64,000 nt of DNA, from positions 1-64,000 of the forward strand of contig JAEUKX010000078.1 in NCBI GenBank assembly GCA_016794025.1, given 5' to 3'. Positions 1 through 8,238 of the stretch are shown piece by piece (position 1 is the first letter of the stretch; the number at the start of each line of letters is the position of its first letter). Under the pieces are notes generated by a model, which was not told the origin of the DNA, did no database searches, and worked only from the letters and a program-made list of their open reading frames with translations. This DNA is from Rhodospirillales bacterium. GTDB lineage: Bacteria; Pseudomonadota; Alphaproteobacteria; CACIAM-22H2. The translations under genes and the position numbers were made by a program.

Positions 1-473
1 TCTTCGATCATGATCGATCGCATTTCCTGCGCGATCGTACGACCGTTGGGAGCGCCCCACTCGACGGGCCCGCGCCATTCGATCTGACATCGGATCAGGG
101 CGGCGCTCTTGCTCAGATGCGTGAGCGCCGGTGGACCGGACTGGAGCGTTCCTGCGGCGCGTCCCTGAAACGTCTCGTCAACGTAAAAATTGTAGCCGTA
201 AATCTCGTGGTGGCCGGGTGTCGTAGGGACGTACGCGTTTACATGGTCCGCGGCAATCCACACGGAATTGTGGTGCGGGTGATCGGCCGGACTTTCCGAT
301 GTCGCGGCGAATCCGTCTGGTGTGAACAGTGGATAGATACACGGCCGCCGGCGACCTTGTGTCAATCCAAGGACGGGCCGCCCGCCGTGGCGCAGATAGG
401 TACGTTCAGATCCGGCCACTGCTCCAGGTGGAAGCGCAAGCGCTTCGCTTTCCAGTGTGAACGAGGATTCCAC
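1..473 (-). CDS. DUF6807 (PmoA-like) family protein, C-terminus missing
   Basis: Partial gene that runs off the left edge; about 157 residues are visible. The readable part contains SPADHPHHNSVWIAADHVN followed by an aromatic and Gly-rich stretch, which is the hallmark of the DUF6807/PmoA-like family. Members are often linked to carbohydrate or sugar-acid uptake, but their reaction is not established. I chose a GTG start (protein begins MESSFTLESEALALP) because an in-frame stop lies about 15 codons upstream and no ATG fits; an AGG lies 6 bases upstream. It follows the TRAP permease gene by 7 bases, so it is probably the last gene of the dctP-dctQM transcript, and may act on the imported substrate. 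The function is unknown; the family call rests on motif recognition only. Confidence 0.6.
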   Translation of the reverse strand, partial: MESSFTLESEALALPPGAVAGSERTYLRHGGRPVLGLTQGRRRPCIYPLFTPDGFAATSESPADHPHHNSVWIAADHVNAYVPTTPGHHEIYGYNFYVDETFQGRAAGTLQSGPPALTHLSKSAALIRCQIEWRGPVEWGAPNGRTIAQEMRSIMIE

Positions 474-480
474 GACGGGC

Positions 481-2337
481 CTAGTTTCCCACGAGAGAGA
501 CCAGCCCCAGACTCAGGACAGGCACAAAAGAGATGAGCATGAGCCATGCGACAAGGCCGAACATGAACGGCCAGCACGCGCGGTACGCGAGATGAATTGG
601 CGTACCGGTGACCTGTGCCGCCGTGAAAACGAGAACAGCGAGCGGAGGCGTAAGGGCACCTATGCAAAGGTTTGCGACCATGATGACGCCGAAATGAACG
701 AGATCGACGCCGGCTGATTTGAGCAGGGGGATCAGCAATGGAATCAGGATGACCATCGAGGCAATCATCTCCATTGCCAGCCCGACGAAAAGAAGGAAAA
801 GATTGACCGCAAAGAGCAAAAGCGCCCAATTCGACGTAAGCGGACCCAACAGTGCCGTCATCTTCTGGGGAACTTGCTCGATTATCAGGGAATAGGCGAA
901 TGGCGCTGACGCGGCAATGACGGCAACGATCGTTGCCGTCTCGATCACGGATTCACGCAAGGCTGAAAGAAGTGAAGCGGCAGACGCAGAACGGTAAATC
1001 GCTAGGCCGCATACTGCGGCGTAGGCGACGGCGACGGCACCCGCTTCTGTCGCCGAAAAGACACCATAGCGAATTCCACCGACGATCAGTATCGGAAGCA
1101 CGAGCGCCGGAATGGCATTGCGCAAGGCCCGTTTGCGCTCGGTTGGCGAGGACGGTGCTTCACTTTCCCCGATGCCACGCCGGATACACTCGAAGTGCAC
1201 CACAAGCGAAAGAGTTGCAGCCATCAGCAGGCCCGGAATGATGGTTGCGGTAAAGAGCGCGCCGACCGAAACCGTCGCCATCGCGCCATAGACGATCATG
1301 CCGAGACTGGGCGGGATCATGTTCGCCAGAATCGATCCGGAACTCGTCAAGGCAACCCCGAAGGGTGCCGGGTAACCACGCCGTGCCATTGCAGGCACGA
1401 GGGTTTTCGCGAGAGCCGCGGCATCTGCCGTTGAGGATCCCGAGACACCCCCCATCAAAGTATTCGTCAGCACGTTGACGTGCGCGAGGCCACCGCGAAA
1501 GTGGCCGACGAGGGATGCGGCAAGCGCAACAAGCCGTTCCGTTATGCCGCTCGCATTCATCAGCCCGCCGGCGAGCATGAAGAACGGAATCGCAAGCAGC
1601 AGATAGTCCATCGAATTTGCGAGGCTCTGCGGCACGGGAAGCAGCGCCAGCGGGCCTTGAGGCATGAATGCGACGAATGTTCCGAAGATAAGGGAGTCGA
1701 AAATCGGTACACCGGCGAGCATGAGGCCGATCGCCACCGTGACAAGTGGTGCGACGACGCCAAATGATCCGACGAAGGAATGCCCGATTGTGGACTCGAG
1801 CAGGAAATAGAGTGCGGCTCCTGCGGCCGTTGCGAGAATGCTTGAACGCAAACTGTCAAAGCCCGGCACGGTCTCGATGGCGAGAAAGACGAGCGTGGCC
1901 GCGGCCGCGACCGGCACGGCGAGATAGAGATACTTGTACGACCACTGCAGTGCCGGCGATACATAACTTGCCTGAGATACGAGGTCGGCGCCGCAGGAGA
2001 TCAGGAACACTGCGCAGCATGCTGAGATCATCCGAGAAGTCGCCGCGTGCGTGCGCCGGCCGCGTTCAGAAAGTGCCCGCGGCAGCATTTCAATGCTTAT
2101 GTGCCGACCGCGTCGCGCGAGAAGCGGCGTGCTGATCAGGACGAACCAGACGAACGCGAAACGGCCAAACTCCTCCGGCCAACTTAGGGCGCTGTTCAGC
2201 ACGTATCGGCAGAAGACCTGCAGAAGGGCGACGGCAACGGTTGAAATGAGGGCTGTCGCCGCTACCGCCTCGATCACCGCATCGAGGGTCTTGCTGAACG
2301 CTTCGACTGACCTTTGGGCTGAGAATGTCGTCGACAT
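481..2337 (-). CDS. TRAP transporter fused small/large permease (DctQM)
   Basis: Inner-membrane component of a tripartite ATP-independent periplasmic transporter, about 618 residues. Residues 1 to about 165 form the four-helix DctQ part (VFCRYVLNSALSWPEEFGRFAFVWF is typical). The rest is the DctM/SiaT-type large permease with a dozen hydrophobic segments, including MDYLLLAIPFFMLAGGLMNASGIT and the Gly/Ser-rich GGVSGSSTADAAAL. It uses the ion gradient to import a small carboxylate delivered by DctP. The start is the ATG giving MSTTFSAQRS, where DctQ homology begins; longer in-frame extensions are rich in Arg/Pro and lie over the upstream terminator-like hairpin. The substrate cannot be read from sequence. 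The gene is downstream of dctP and upstream of a DUF6807 gene. Confidence 0.9.
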   Translation of the reverse strand: MSTTFSAQRSVEAFSKTLDAVIEAVAATALISTVAVALLQVFCRYVLNSALSWPEEFGRFAFVWFVLISTPLLARRGRHISIEMLPRALSERGRRTHAATSRMISACCAVFLISCGADLVSQASYVSPALQWSYKYLYLAVPVAAAATLVFLAIETVPGFDSLRSSILATAAGAALYFLLESTIGHSFVGSFGVVAPLVTVAIGLMLAGVPIFDSLIFGTFVAFMPQGPLALLPVPQSLANSMDYLLLAIPFFMLAGGLMNASGITERLVALAASLVGHFRGGLAHVNVLTNTLMGGVSGSSTADAAALAKTLVPAMARRGYPAPFGVALTSSGSILANMIPPSLGMIVYGAMATVSVGALFTATIIPGLLMAATLSLVVHFECIRRGIGESEAPSSPTERKRALRNAIPALVLPILIVGGIRYGVFSATEAGAVAVAYAAVCGLAIYRSASAASLLSALRESVIETATIVAVIAASAPFAYSLIIEQVPQKMTALLGPLTSNWALLLFAVNLFLLFVGLAMEMIASMVILIPLLIPLLKSAGVDLVHFGVIMVANLCIGALTPPLAVLVFTAAQVTGTPIHLAYRACWPFMFGLVAWLMLISFVPVLSLGLVSLVGN

Positions 2338-2374
2338 GATGGCCTGAGGCGGCCTCGCGCCGCGAGGAGGGATG

Positions 2375-2419
2375 AAAAAGCGGCAGGCCCGTCCGGCGCC
2401 GTTGGCCGAGCCTGCCGCT
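2375..2419 (-). terminator. Intercistronic terminator/attenuator between dctP and dctQM
   Basis: Read on the minus strand, a perfect 10-bp stem (AGCGGCAGGC at 2410-2419 pairing with GCCTGCCGCT at 2379-2388) with a 21-base loop is followed directly by TTTTT. It sits just after the dctP stop and before dctQM. Partial termination here would yield more binding protein than membrane permease, a common arrangement in binding-protein transporters. The hairpin and T-tract are seen directly; the attenuator role is inferred. Confidence 0.7.
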
Positions 2420-2426
2420 CTCGGTG

Positions 2427-3443
2427 TCAGGCCAGGGATCTGATCTTTTCGATCATGGCCATTGTCGCCGTGCTTTTCTTTCCAAATTCGGCGAACAGCG
2501 GCTCGGTGGCCTTGATCCAAGCATCGCGGTCACTCGCGGTACGGACGGAAATACCAGACGCCTTCAATTCCTCCAGTGTCTTGGCCGTGTTCGCTCGATT
2601 GACACGCCGTTGCTCGGCGAACACGGTCTTCGCCGTTTCACGCACCATGGCCTGCAGATCGGTGGGAAGCGAATCAAGCCAGCGCGCATTGACGCGCGTC
2701 GCCTTCGGAAGAAACCAGTGGTTCGTCAGGGTCATATTCTTAGCTTGCTCGCCCCATTTGAAGCCCTTGATCGAGAAGACGTCGGCCTCAAGTGCGTCAA
2801 TCAGTCCGGTCGACAGGGCGCTGTATTGTTCGGCGTAGGCGAGAGGCGTCGGGTTCGCGCCGAGGAGCTTCCAGAAGTCAACCCAGACCTTTAGTTCCGG
2901 CACCCTGATCTTCAGGCCCTTGAGGTCTCCAATGCTGCCGACAGGCCGCTTGGAGAGCACGTGACGGAAGCCGACTTCACCAAAGTCGACGAATTCGACC
3001 CCGGTCTTCGCGCGCGCGATACGCGAGACCTCGCGACCGATGTCCCCCTGGAGAACGCGGTCGACATGCGCCTCATCCCGGAAGATGAATCCGGGAGCGC
3101 CACCCGTCGCCGCGATTTCCGGAGCTACGGCTTCTTCGGTGTCTGGGCCGCCGGTCGTAATCTGAATTGTTCCGAGCCGGTTCTGCTCGATCAACTGTGT
3201 GTAGCTGCCGAGTTGGCTGGCGGGAAAATGCTGTGCGTCGATCCGACCGGCACTCTTCTCGCGAAGCATCTTTGCCCAGCTTTCGAATGCATCGGTAAGC
3301 GGTGAACCTATCGCCTCGGAGTGGCCGATCCGGCACGCAATCTTCTGCTGCGCCCTTACAGCCGGCGCACCGAGCGTAGAAAATCCTGCTCCGGCTGCCG
3401 CGACCGCCAGCAGCGCACGACGCGTGATCCTTTGGGTCCGCAT
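2427..3443 (-). CDS. dctP: TRAP transporter substrate-binding protein (DctP family)
   Basis: Periplasmic binding protein of the TRAP system, 338 residues, close to the usual length. The N-terminus MRTQRITRRALLAVAAAGAGFSTLGAPAVRAQQ is an export signal with a twin-arginine-like TRRALL and an AxA-type cleavage site. The mature part shows the DctP pattern IACRIGHSEAIGSPLTDAFESWAKMLREKSAGRIDAQHFPASQLG and the conserved central GLKIRVP segment. The ATG is preceded by GGAGGAACC. It heads a minus-strand operon with dctQM and the DUF6807 gene, and is transcribed away from a lacI-type regulator across an AT-rich region holding an operator-like palindrome. The ligand is not predictable; neighbours suggest a sugar acid or related carboxylate (inference). 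Confidence 0.92.
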   Translation of the reverse strand: MRTQRITRRALLAVAAAGAGFSTLGAPAVRAQQKIACRIGHSEAIGSPLTDAFESWAKMLREKSAGRIDAQHFPASQLGSYTQLIEQNRLGTIQITTGGPDTEEAVAPEIAATGGAPGFIFRDEAHVDRVLQGDIGREVSRIARAKTGVEFVDFGEVGFRHVLSKRPVGSIGDLKGLKIRVPELKVWVDFWKLLGANPTPLAYAEQYSALSTGLIDALEADVFSIKGFKWGEQAKNMTLTNHWFLPKATRVNARWLDSLPTDLQAMVRETAKTVFAEQRRVNRANTAKTLEELKASGISVRTASDRDAWIKATEPLFAEFGKKSTATMAMIEKIRSLA

Positions 3444-3544
3444 GGTTCCTCCCGTTTCTTGGATCCGTCCGACAGTCGGCGGAGTCCTTGTTGACGGAAC
3501 GATGATCGCGTCAGTGAATGTGGTCAAGTTTTTTGTCGGATAGA

Positions 3545-3588
3545 AAATATATAGAGTTAATATATATTTAAGTAGGGCAATCGATTGC
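3545..3588 (-). promoter_or_regulatory. AT-rich promoter region with LacI-type operator O1 for dctP operon
   Basis: GCAATCGATTGC at 3577-3588 is a perfect 12-bp palindrome with a central CG and matches the LacI-family consensus GxAAxCGxTTxC. On the minus strand it overlaps a possible -35 (TTGCCC) and is followed by a run of A/T including TATATA, which is unusual in this GC-rich DNA. It lies about 134 bp upstream of the dctP ATG. The divergent LacI protein at 3771 is the obvious candidate ligand (inference). Confidence 0.55.
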
Positions 3589-3728
3589 ATGTAAGTTAAT
3601 AAAAATGCCCCGCCAGCATCGGCCTGCGCTTGATGTGCATCGCACCGATATTCGAATTTCGCTTATATTTCTATGGGTGGGGGAAGCGTCAACGTCAAGA
3701 TGCGGCCTTGCCGAGGAATTCAAATTGT

Positions 3729-3740
3729 GCAAACGATTGC
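3729..3740 (+). promoter_or_regulatory. LacI-type operator O2 upstream of the regulator gene
   Basis: GCAAACGATTGC fits the same LacI-family pattern GxAAxCGxTTxC and differs at one base from O1. It ends 30 bp before the regulator ATG, a position suited to autorepression. The two sites are 152 bp apart, which would also permit looping between the divergent units. Confidence 0.5.
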
Positions 3741-3770
3741 CCTCCAAGTTTCGAATGCTGGACTTCGGTC

Positions 3771-4856
3771 ATGGCCCGACAAATGAAGATGAAAGACATT
3801 GCCAAGTCGCTTGGCCTGTCGGTTGCGACCGTGTCCCGAGCGCTTTCAGGTTCGACACGGATCAGCCAGAAGACCAGGGCGCGCGTTCGTGCGGTAGCCG
3901 AGCGGAACGGGTACGTTGTGGATCTCGCGGCGCGGACGATGCGCAGTGGCAGGAGTTCGATCGTCGGACTGCTGTTGCCGGACATCGAGAACGATTTCTA
4001 CTCCACTGCAGCAAAGGCGATCGCAGACTGTTGCCGCGAAAGAGGGGCACAGCTCGTATTGGCGATTACTGATGACGATGCTGAGCTTGAACTCCGGCAT
4101 TTGCGCAACCTGTGTTCGGCGCGCGCATTGGGCGTCGTAACGATCCCGACAGTCTCGCCTGCCGCGGAAACCCTTCGACTGATGCGTTCGGCGCCTCACG
4201 TCCAATTCGTGCGAAACGTATCGTCGGTCGGCTCGGACTGGTTCGGGATCGACGATTTGCAGGCGATCCGGTTGGCAACGCGGCATCTGATCGATCTTGG
4301 CCATACGCGCATCGCGTATATCGGGTCGACGCTTTCCATCTCGACCGGTCGTGCACGCCTGGAAGGGTTCCGCCGCACGCTCGCCGACGCCGGGATCGCC
4401 GTGGATGAAGCGCTTGTCCATGCCGACAGTTGCGATGCCGAGTTCGGATATGCGGCGATGGAAAGAATTCTGTCTGCTAAAGCCCGGCCAACCGGGGTCG
4501 TAACCGCAGGCGCGCGGATTTGCGTTGGCGCGTACGACTGCGTGCGTGATCGGGGTGTGGAGGTGCCTCGCGATTTGTCATTCGTCGGATTCAGCGACGG
4601 ACCAATGCTGAAATGGTGTGGCAAGGGCATTACGACGATCGCATTGCCGGTGCGTGATCTGGCGCTCGCGACGACTGAGCACCTGTTCAGGCGCGCTGGA
4701 TCTCCGCGACGAAAAGGCGAGACTGCATGTCGCGTCATGCTTTTGCCGACGCTCATCGAGCGAAATTCGACTTCCACGCCGGGACTTGGAAGGCTGCCGC
4801 GTTTGTTGAAACTGCAAGACCGCAAGGCCGCCGAAGAAGCCGCTCTCTCAAAATAG
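3771..4856 (+). CDS. LacI family transcriptional regulator
   Basis: DNA-binding repressor of 361 residues. The N-terminal LacI helix-turn-helix is clear (MKDIAKSLGLSVATVSRALSGSTRISQKTRARV, roughly residues 7-40), followed by a periplasmic-binding-protein-like effector domain beginning GRSSIVGLLLPDIENDFYSTAAKAI. I chose the ATG at 3771, just ahead of the HTH; ATGs a few codons later also fit and no strong ribosome site separates them. It is divergent from the dctP operon and has LacI-type palindromes on both sides of the intergenic region, so it most likely controls the TRAP genes and itself. The effector is probably the transported substrate or a derivative (inference). Confidence 0.93.
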   Translation: MARQMKMKDIAKSLGLSVATVSRALSGSTRISQKTRARVRAVAERNGYVVDLAARTMRSGRSSIVGLLLPDIENDFYSTAAKAIADCCRERGAQLVLAITDDDAELELRHLRNLCSARALGVVTIPTVSPAAETLRLMRSAPHVQFVRNVSSVGSDWFGIDDLQAIRLATRHLIDLGHTRIAYIGSTLSISTGRARLEGFRRTLADAGIAVDEALVHADSCDAEFGYAAMERILSAKARPTGVVTAGARICVGAYDCVRDRGVEVPRDLSFVGFSDGPMLKWCGKGITTIALPVRDLALATTEHLFRRAGSPRRKGETACRVMLLPTLIERNSTSTPGLGRLPRLLKLQDRKAAEEAALSK

Positions 4857-5069
4857 GCAGCCTCAGGGACGCGCAAAAATCGATCCCCATTGCGTGGCGG
4901 CGGGTGAAGGTTCGATGCCGATCAACCGCAGAGCCTGACGCAGGCCAATCATTGTCGCGTCGTGAAACGAGGGGGGCCGGTCTCTGCTTCTTTTTCAGGC
5001 GCGATGGAAGCGTTGCCAGAACAAAAAAGCTTCACGCGTCGGGCACCGTTCCCGAATTGCGCCGCATCG
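4857..5069. other. Intergenic stretch, possible gene remnant
   Basis: No intact gene is supported. On the minus strand a short open stretch (about 4861-4990) reads HDATMIGLRQALRLIGIEPSPAATQWG and then stops, which resembles the C-terminal end of an enzyme, but an in-frame stop precedes it and it has no start. It may be a decayed gene end; I cannot name the family. No terminator is evident. Confidence 0.2.
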
Positions 5070-6149
5070 TCAGTTCGCGGCGTCTGCGGGGATGATCCAT
5101 CCGCCGCGCACGACGACGCGCATGCGCGCACCTGCGTCGACCGTGGCGGGTTCCGGCACAGTGATTTCCAGCGAGGTCTCGGGCGAGAGGTCGGGATGGA
5201 AGTCCGCACGGAAATAGCCGCCCTGGTAGATTAGCCGTCGGACGGTTCCGGAAATTCCCGAAATGCCATCGTTGCTGAAAGCAAGCTCCTCGGCCCGCAA
5301 GCAGGCCTTCGCTCCCGCGCGTGCGCCGGTGCCGGGCTGGCAGCGCATCCGCGCTTCGAATCCGAAGATCCTTACCGGACAACTGCCGGCTCTGCATGTA
5401 TCCAGAATGTCGATTGGCAGCACCATGCCCTGTCCGACAAAGCCGGCAACCATTTCCGTCGCCGGCTCACGGTATAGGGTTGAGGCCGTCGCGACCTGAG
5501 CAAGCATGCCATGATCGAGGACGGCGATCCGGTCCGCGAGCGCCATTGCCTCTGCCTGATCGTGCGTGATGTAGACCATTGTCGTTCCGGTCCGCTCGTG
5601 GAAGCGGCGGAACTCTTCCTCCATGGAGGCACGCAAGTGGACGTCGAGGTTGGCAAGTGGTTCATCCAGCAGGATGAGCCCCGGTTCGGTGACAAGGCAG
5701 CGCGCGAGCGCGACGCGCTGGCGTTGGCCGCCGCTGAGACTTGAAGGAGGGCGATTGCCGTAGGTGCTGAGGCCGACCAGCTCAAGCGCTTCAGCCACGC
5801 GCCTGTCGCGGTGATCCCGGTCGATACCGGCGACCTCAAGTCCGTAAGCGACATTCTCCTCGACGGACATATGCGGCCAGAGCGCATAGGACTGGAAGAC
5901 GACTCCGATGCCGCGACTCTCCGCGGGGACGTGCCGACGGGAATCCGACACAAGGCGGTTGCCGAGCCAGATGGCTCCGTCGGTCACCTTGTCGAATCCG
6001 GCGATGAGCCGCAGCAACGTCGTCTTGCCACAGCCGGATGGTCCGAGTACGGCAAGGAACTCGCCGTCGGCAACATCAAGGGAGACTTCCTTGAGTGCCT
6101 TGAAATCCGCGAATTGCCGCGTGATGCGATCGATCTTCAATCCCGCCAC
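5070..6149 (-). CDS. ABC transporter ATP-binding protein (PotA/FbpC type)
   Basis: Cytoplasmic ATPase of an importer, 359 residues. Walker A GPSGCGKT at residues 36-43, signature SSLSGGQRQRVALARC, Walker B LILLDEPLANLD and the switch region ITHDQAEAMALADR are all intact. The C-terminal ~120 residues form a TOBE-like domain typical of ATPases for ferric iron, spermidine/putrescine and 2-aminoethylphosphonate importers. The start overlaps the end of the permease gene by 13 bp, so the two are translationally coupled. The substrate is not predictable; no periplasmic binding protein is encoded with it in this window. Confidence 0.9.
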   Translation of the reverse strand: MAGLKIDRITRQFADFKALKEVSLDVADGEFLAVLGPSGCGKTTLLRLIAGFDKVTDGAIWLGNRLVSDSRRHVPAESRGIGVVFQSYALWPHMSVEENVAYGLEVAGIDRDHRDRRVAEALELVGLSTYGNRPPSSLSGGQRQRVALARCLVTEPGLILLDEPLANLDVHLRASMEEEFRRFHERTGTTMVYITHDQAEAMALADRIAVLDHGMLAQVATASTLYREPATEMVAGFVGQGMVLPIDILDTCRAGSCPVRIFGFEARMRCQPGTGARAGAKACLRAEELAFSNDGISGISGTVRRLIYQGGYFRADFHPDLSPETSLEITVPEPATVDAGARMRVVVRGGWIIPADAAN

Positions 6150-7864
6150 GGCAGTACCCCTTTTGGAACCCGCCGGCCAAGGAGCAGGGTCGAGAGCATC
6201 AGGACGAGTGTCACGAGGATCGTCACGACGGCAATCGCCGAGGCGTGATTGACGCCGCCCGATTGCTGGAAGCTGAACATGACGGTCCCGAGCGTCTCGG
6301 CGCCGGAAGACCAGAGGAGTGCGGACAGCGTCAGTTCGCTGAACGACATCAGGAAGACAAGAAGGGCACCTGCAGCAGCCGATTGCGCGACCAGCGGGAA
6401 CATGATGGTTCGCATTCGCCGCAATACGCCGGCGCCGAGTGCGCTGGCGGCCTCTTCCATTGCGCGATCAAGCTGATGATAGGCACTGACGACCGGACGC
6501 AGGCTGAGGACCAGAAAGCGCCCCAGATACGCGATGAAGATTATCCAGACCGTGTTGTAAATGCCGATGCCAAGGACGGGGATTGGCCGAAGGAATACGA
6601 GAATCAGCGCAATCGCGAAGACGATACCCGGAAGTGCATAAGGGAGTTCCGCCGAAAGATTGAGCAGTTTGAGCGCACGCGATTCCCGCCAAGCGAGATA
6701 ATAGCCGAGCGGTGCACTGATCATGACGATCGCGATCGCGGCCGAGCCGGCAAGGAGCAGGCTGTTTCGGAACGCGCGGTGAGACACGCCATGCTCGACA
6801 AGGATGTAGACATAACTCTCGATCGAGGCGGTCTCCCACGTCAGCGGCACGCCAAAAATCGGGACCAGCGAAACTGCGACTAGGCTGGCGAAGGGGACGG
6901 CAAGGGTCGCAAGAAGATAAAACCAGAGCATGGTTTCGAGCGGCAGCCGCCAGCGGCCGAGACTGGATGGCCCAATGCTCTGGGAAGTTCCGGAGATCCG
7001 GAAGTCCCGCCGACGAAGCATGTAGTCCTGCACGAGAATTCCGCCGATTGCGATGGTCGCAATCAGGACCGAAAGCGCAGAGACCTCCGCGAGAGCGGCG
7101 GGACCGAGGCCGGAAAGGCGCTGATAGATGAGCGTCGGCAGCACGATATATCCGCCCGGAATTCCGAGAAAAGCGGGAATACCGAAGTTTCCAATGCAGG
7201 AAACGAAGGTGAGCGAAATGCCCGCGGCCAACGGCGGAGTCATGAGTGGCAGGACGATCGTACGCAGGACAAGCCACCTTCCGGCGCCGGCGGCGAGTGC
7301 GGCCTCAATCATCTCGCGCGGCAATGCCCTGAGACCGGCCCGCAGCGTCAGGAAGACGAGGGGCGCATATTCGATGCCGAGCAGCAGGATGATGCCTTCT
7401 CGTGAATAGAGCGGGTTTGGCGTACCGATAGGAGGGGCGAGGCCGATGGCTCGCAAGAGCGGACTCGACGGTCCTGCGACCTGAAGCCATGCAAGCGCCG
7501 TGACCTGAGGCGCGATCATTAGCGGCAGGACGAAGCAGAAGATGATCGCATTGCGGTGCCGGATGTCACAAAAGCTGACGGCAAGCGCCACGGAAACCCC
7601 GATGGCAGTCGCCAGAATCGTCCCGCCAAACGAGATTTCAAGACTGTGGACGGTCGCCCGCCATGTCGTCGGGTTCCTGAACACGTCCTCGAGTATCGAG
7701 ATGGTCGGATACCCTTGCGGCGCGAAAGCCTCAATCAGGAGCCGCGCAAGTGGCAATACCGCCAGAAATGCGACAAGCCCTGCCAGGCCTGCAAACACTC
7801 CCCAATCCTGAGCCTTAAGGCGAAGTTCTTTCGACATTCCAGAGCCGTCAGATCTCGATTCCAT
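6137..7864 (-). CDS. ABC transporter permease, duplicated FbpB-type
   Basis: Inner-membrane permease of 575 residues holding two complete permease modules in tandem, each with about six helices and an EAA-type loop (EMIEAALAAGAGRWLVLRTIVLPLM in the first half, LDRAMEEAASALGAGVLRRMRTIMFPLV in the second). This architecture is standard for ferric-iron and related importers. The start giving MESRSDGSGMSKELR is used; a second ATG nine codons later (7837) is equally possible. It pairs with the overlapping ATPase gene. No binding-protein gene lies upstream, so the system must borrow one or have it elsewhere. Confidence 0.9.
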   Translation of the reverse strand: MESRSDGSGMSKELRLKAQDWGVFAGLAGLVAFLAVLPLARLLIEAFAPQGYPTISILEDVFRNPTTWRATVHSLEISFGGTILATAIGVSVALAVSFCDIRHRNAIIFCFVLPLMIAPQVTALAWLQVAGPSSPLLRAIGLAPPIGTPNPLYSREGIILLLGIEYAPLVFLTLRAGLRALPREMIEAALAAGAGRWLVLRTIVLPLMTPPLAAGISLTFVSCIGNFGIPAFLGIPGGYIVLPTLIYQRLSGLGPAALAEVSALSVLIATIAIGGILVQDYMLRRRDFRISGTSQSIGPSSLGRWRLPLETMLWFYLLATLAVPFASLVAVSLVPIFGVPLTWETASIESYVYILVEHGVSHRAFRNSLLLAGSAAIAIVMISAPLGYYLAWRESRALKLLNLSAELPYALPGIVFAIALILVFLRPIPVLGIGIYNTVWIIFIAYLGRFLVLSLRPVVSAYHQLDRAMEEAASALGAGVLRRMRTIMFPLVAQSAAAGALLVFLMSFSELTLSALLWSSGAETLGTVMFSFQQSGGVNHASAIAVVTILVTLVLMLSTLLLGRRVPKGVLPWRD

Positions 7865-8238
7865 TGCGGTGATGACGCTGGATGCCGCCGGATGTCGTAT
7901 CGGATCTCATAGTTCTCATCGAGGTGTCGGTCGTGAATTTTCGGTGTCTTTTCGGAATAGGCGCAGACTGTCCCGAAAGGCAGGACCAGAATATCGTTCG
8001 TCAGGCATGCACATGGGCAGAAGTTGCGCTACGAGGCAACCGCAATTCGCGCCGCGTCCGCCTCGACGACTCATCCGATCATGCCGGCTGGCTTCCGCGA
8101 CTTGACGCAAGCAAGCGTTGCCGTTCAACTGATCGCGTAGTCGGGCCATAAGGCTGATGGCTCGTTTCCAGACTTTTAGTGGCGGAGTTCGAACTTGACC
8201 CTCGGTGCAGGCGGCATTTTCAGGTGGCCGGCGGCTGC
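7865..8238. other. Intergenic region before the formate dehydrogenase accessory genes
   Basis: About 370 bp between the divergent permease and DUF4444 genes. Open frames exist on both strands (for example 7916-8149 minus), but none shows a recognisable domain, a good ribosome site or coding-like character. The promoters for both units must lie here; I cannot place a convincing -35/-10 pair or operator. Confidence 0.3.

Noticed and set aside
7882-8151. Possible small gene before the formate dehydrogenase accessory genes
   Set aside because: No ribosome site, no recognisable motif, and competing frames on both strands; kept only as unexplained intergenic DNA.
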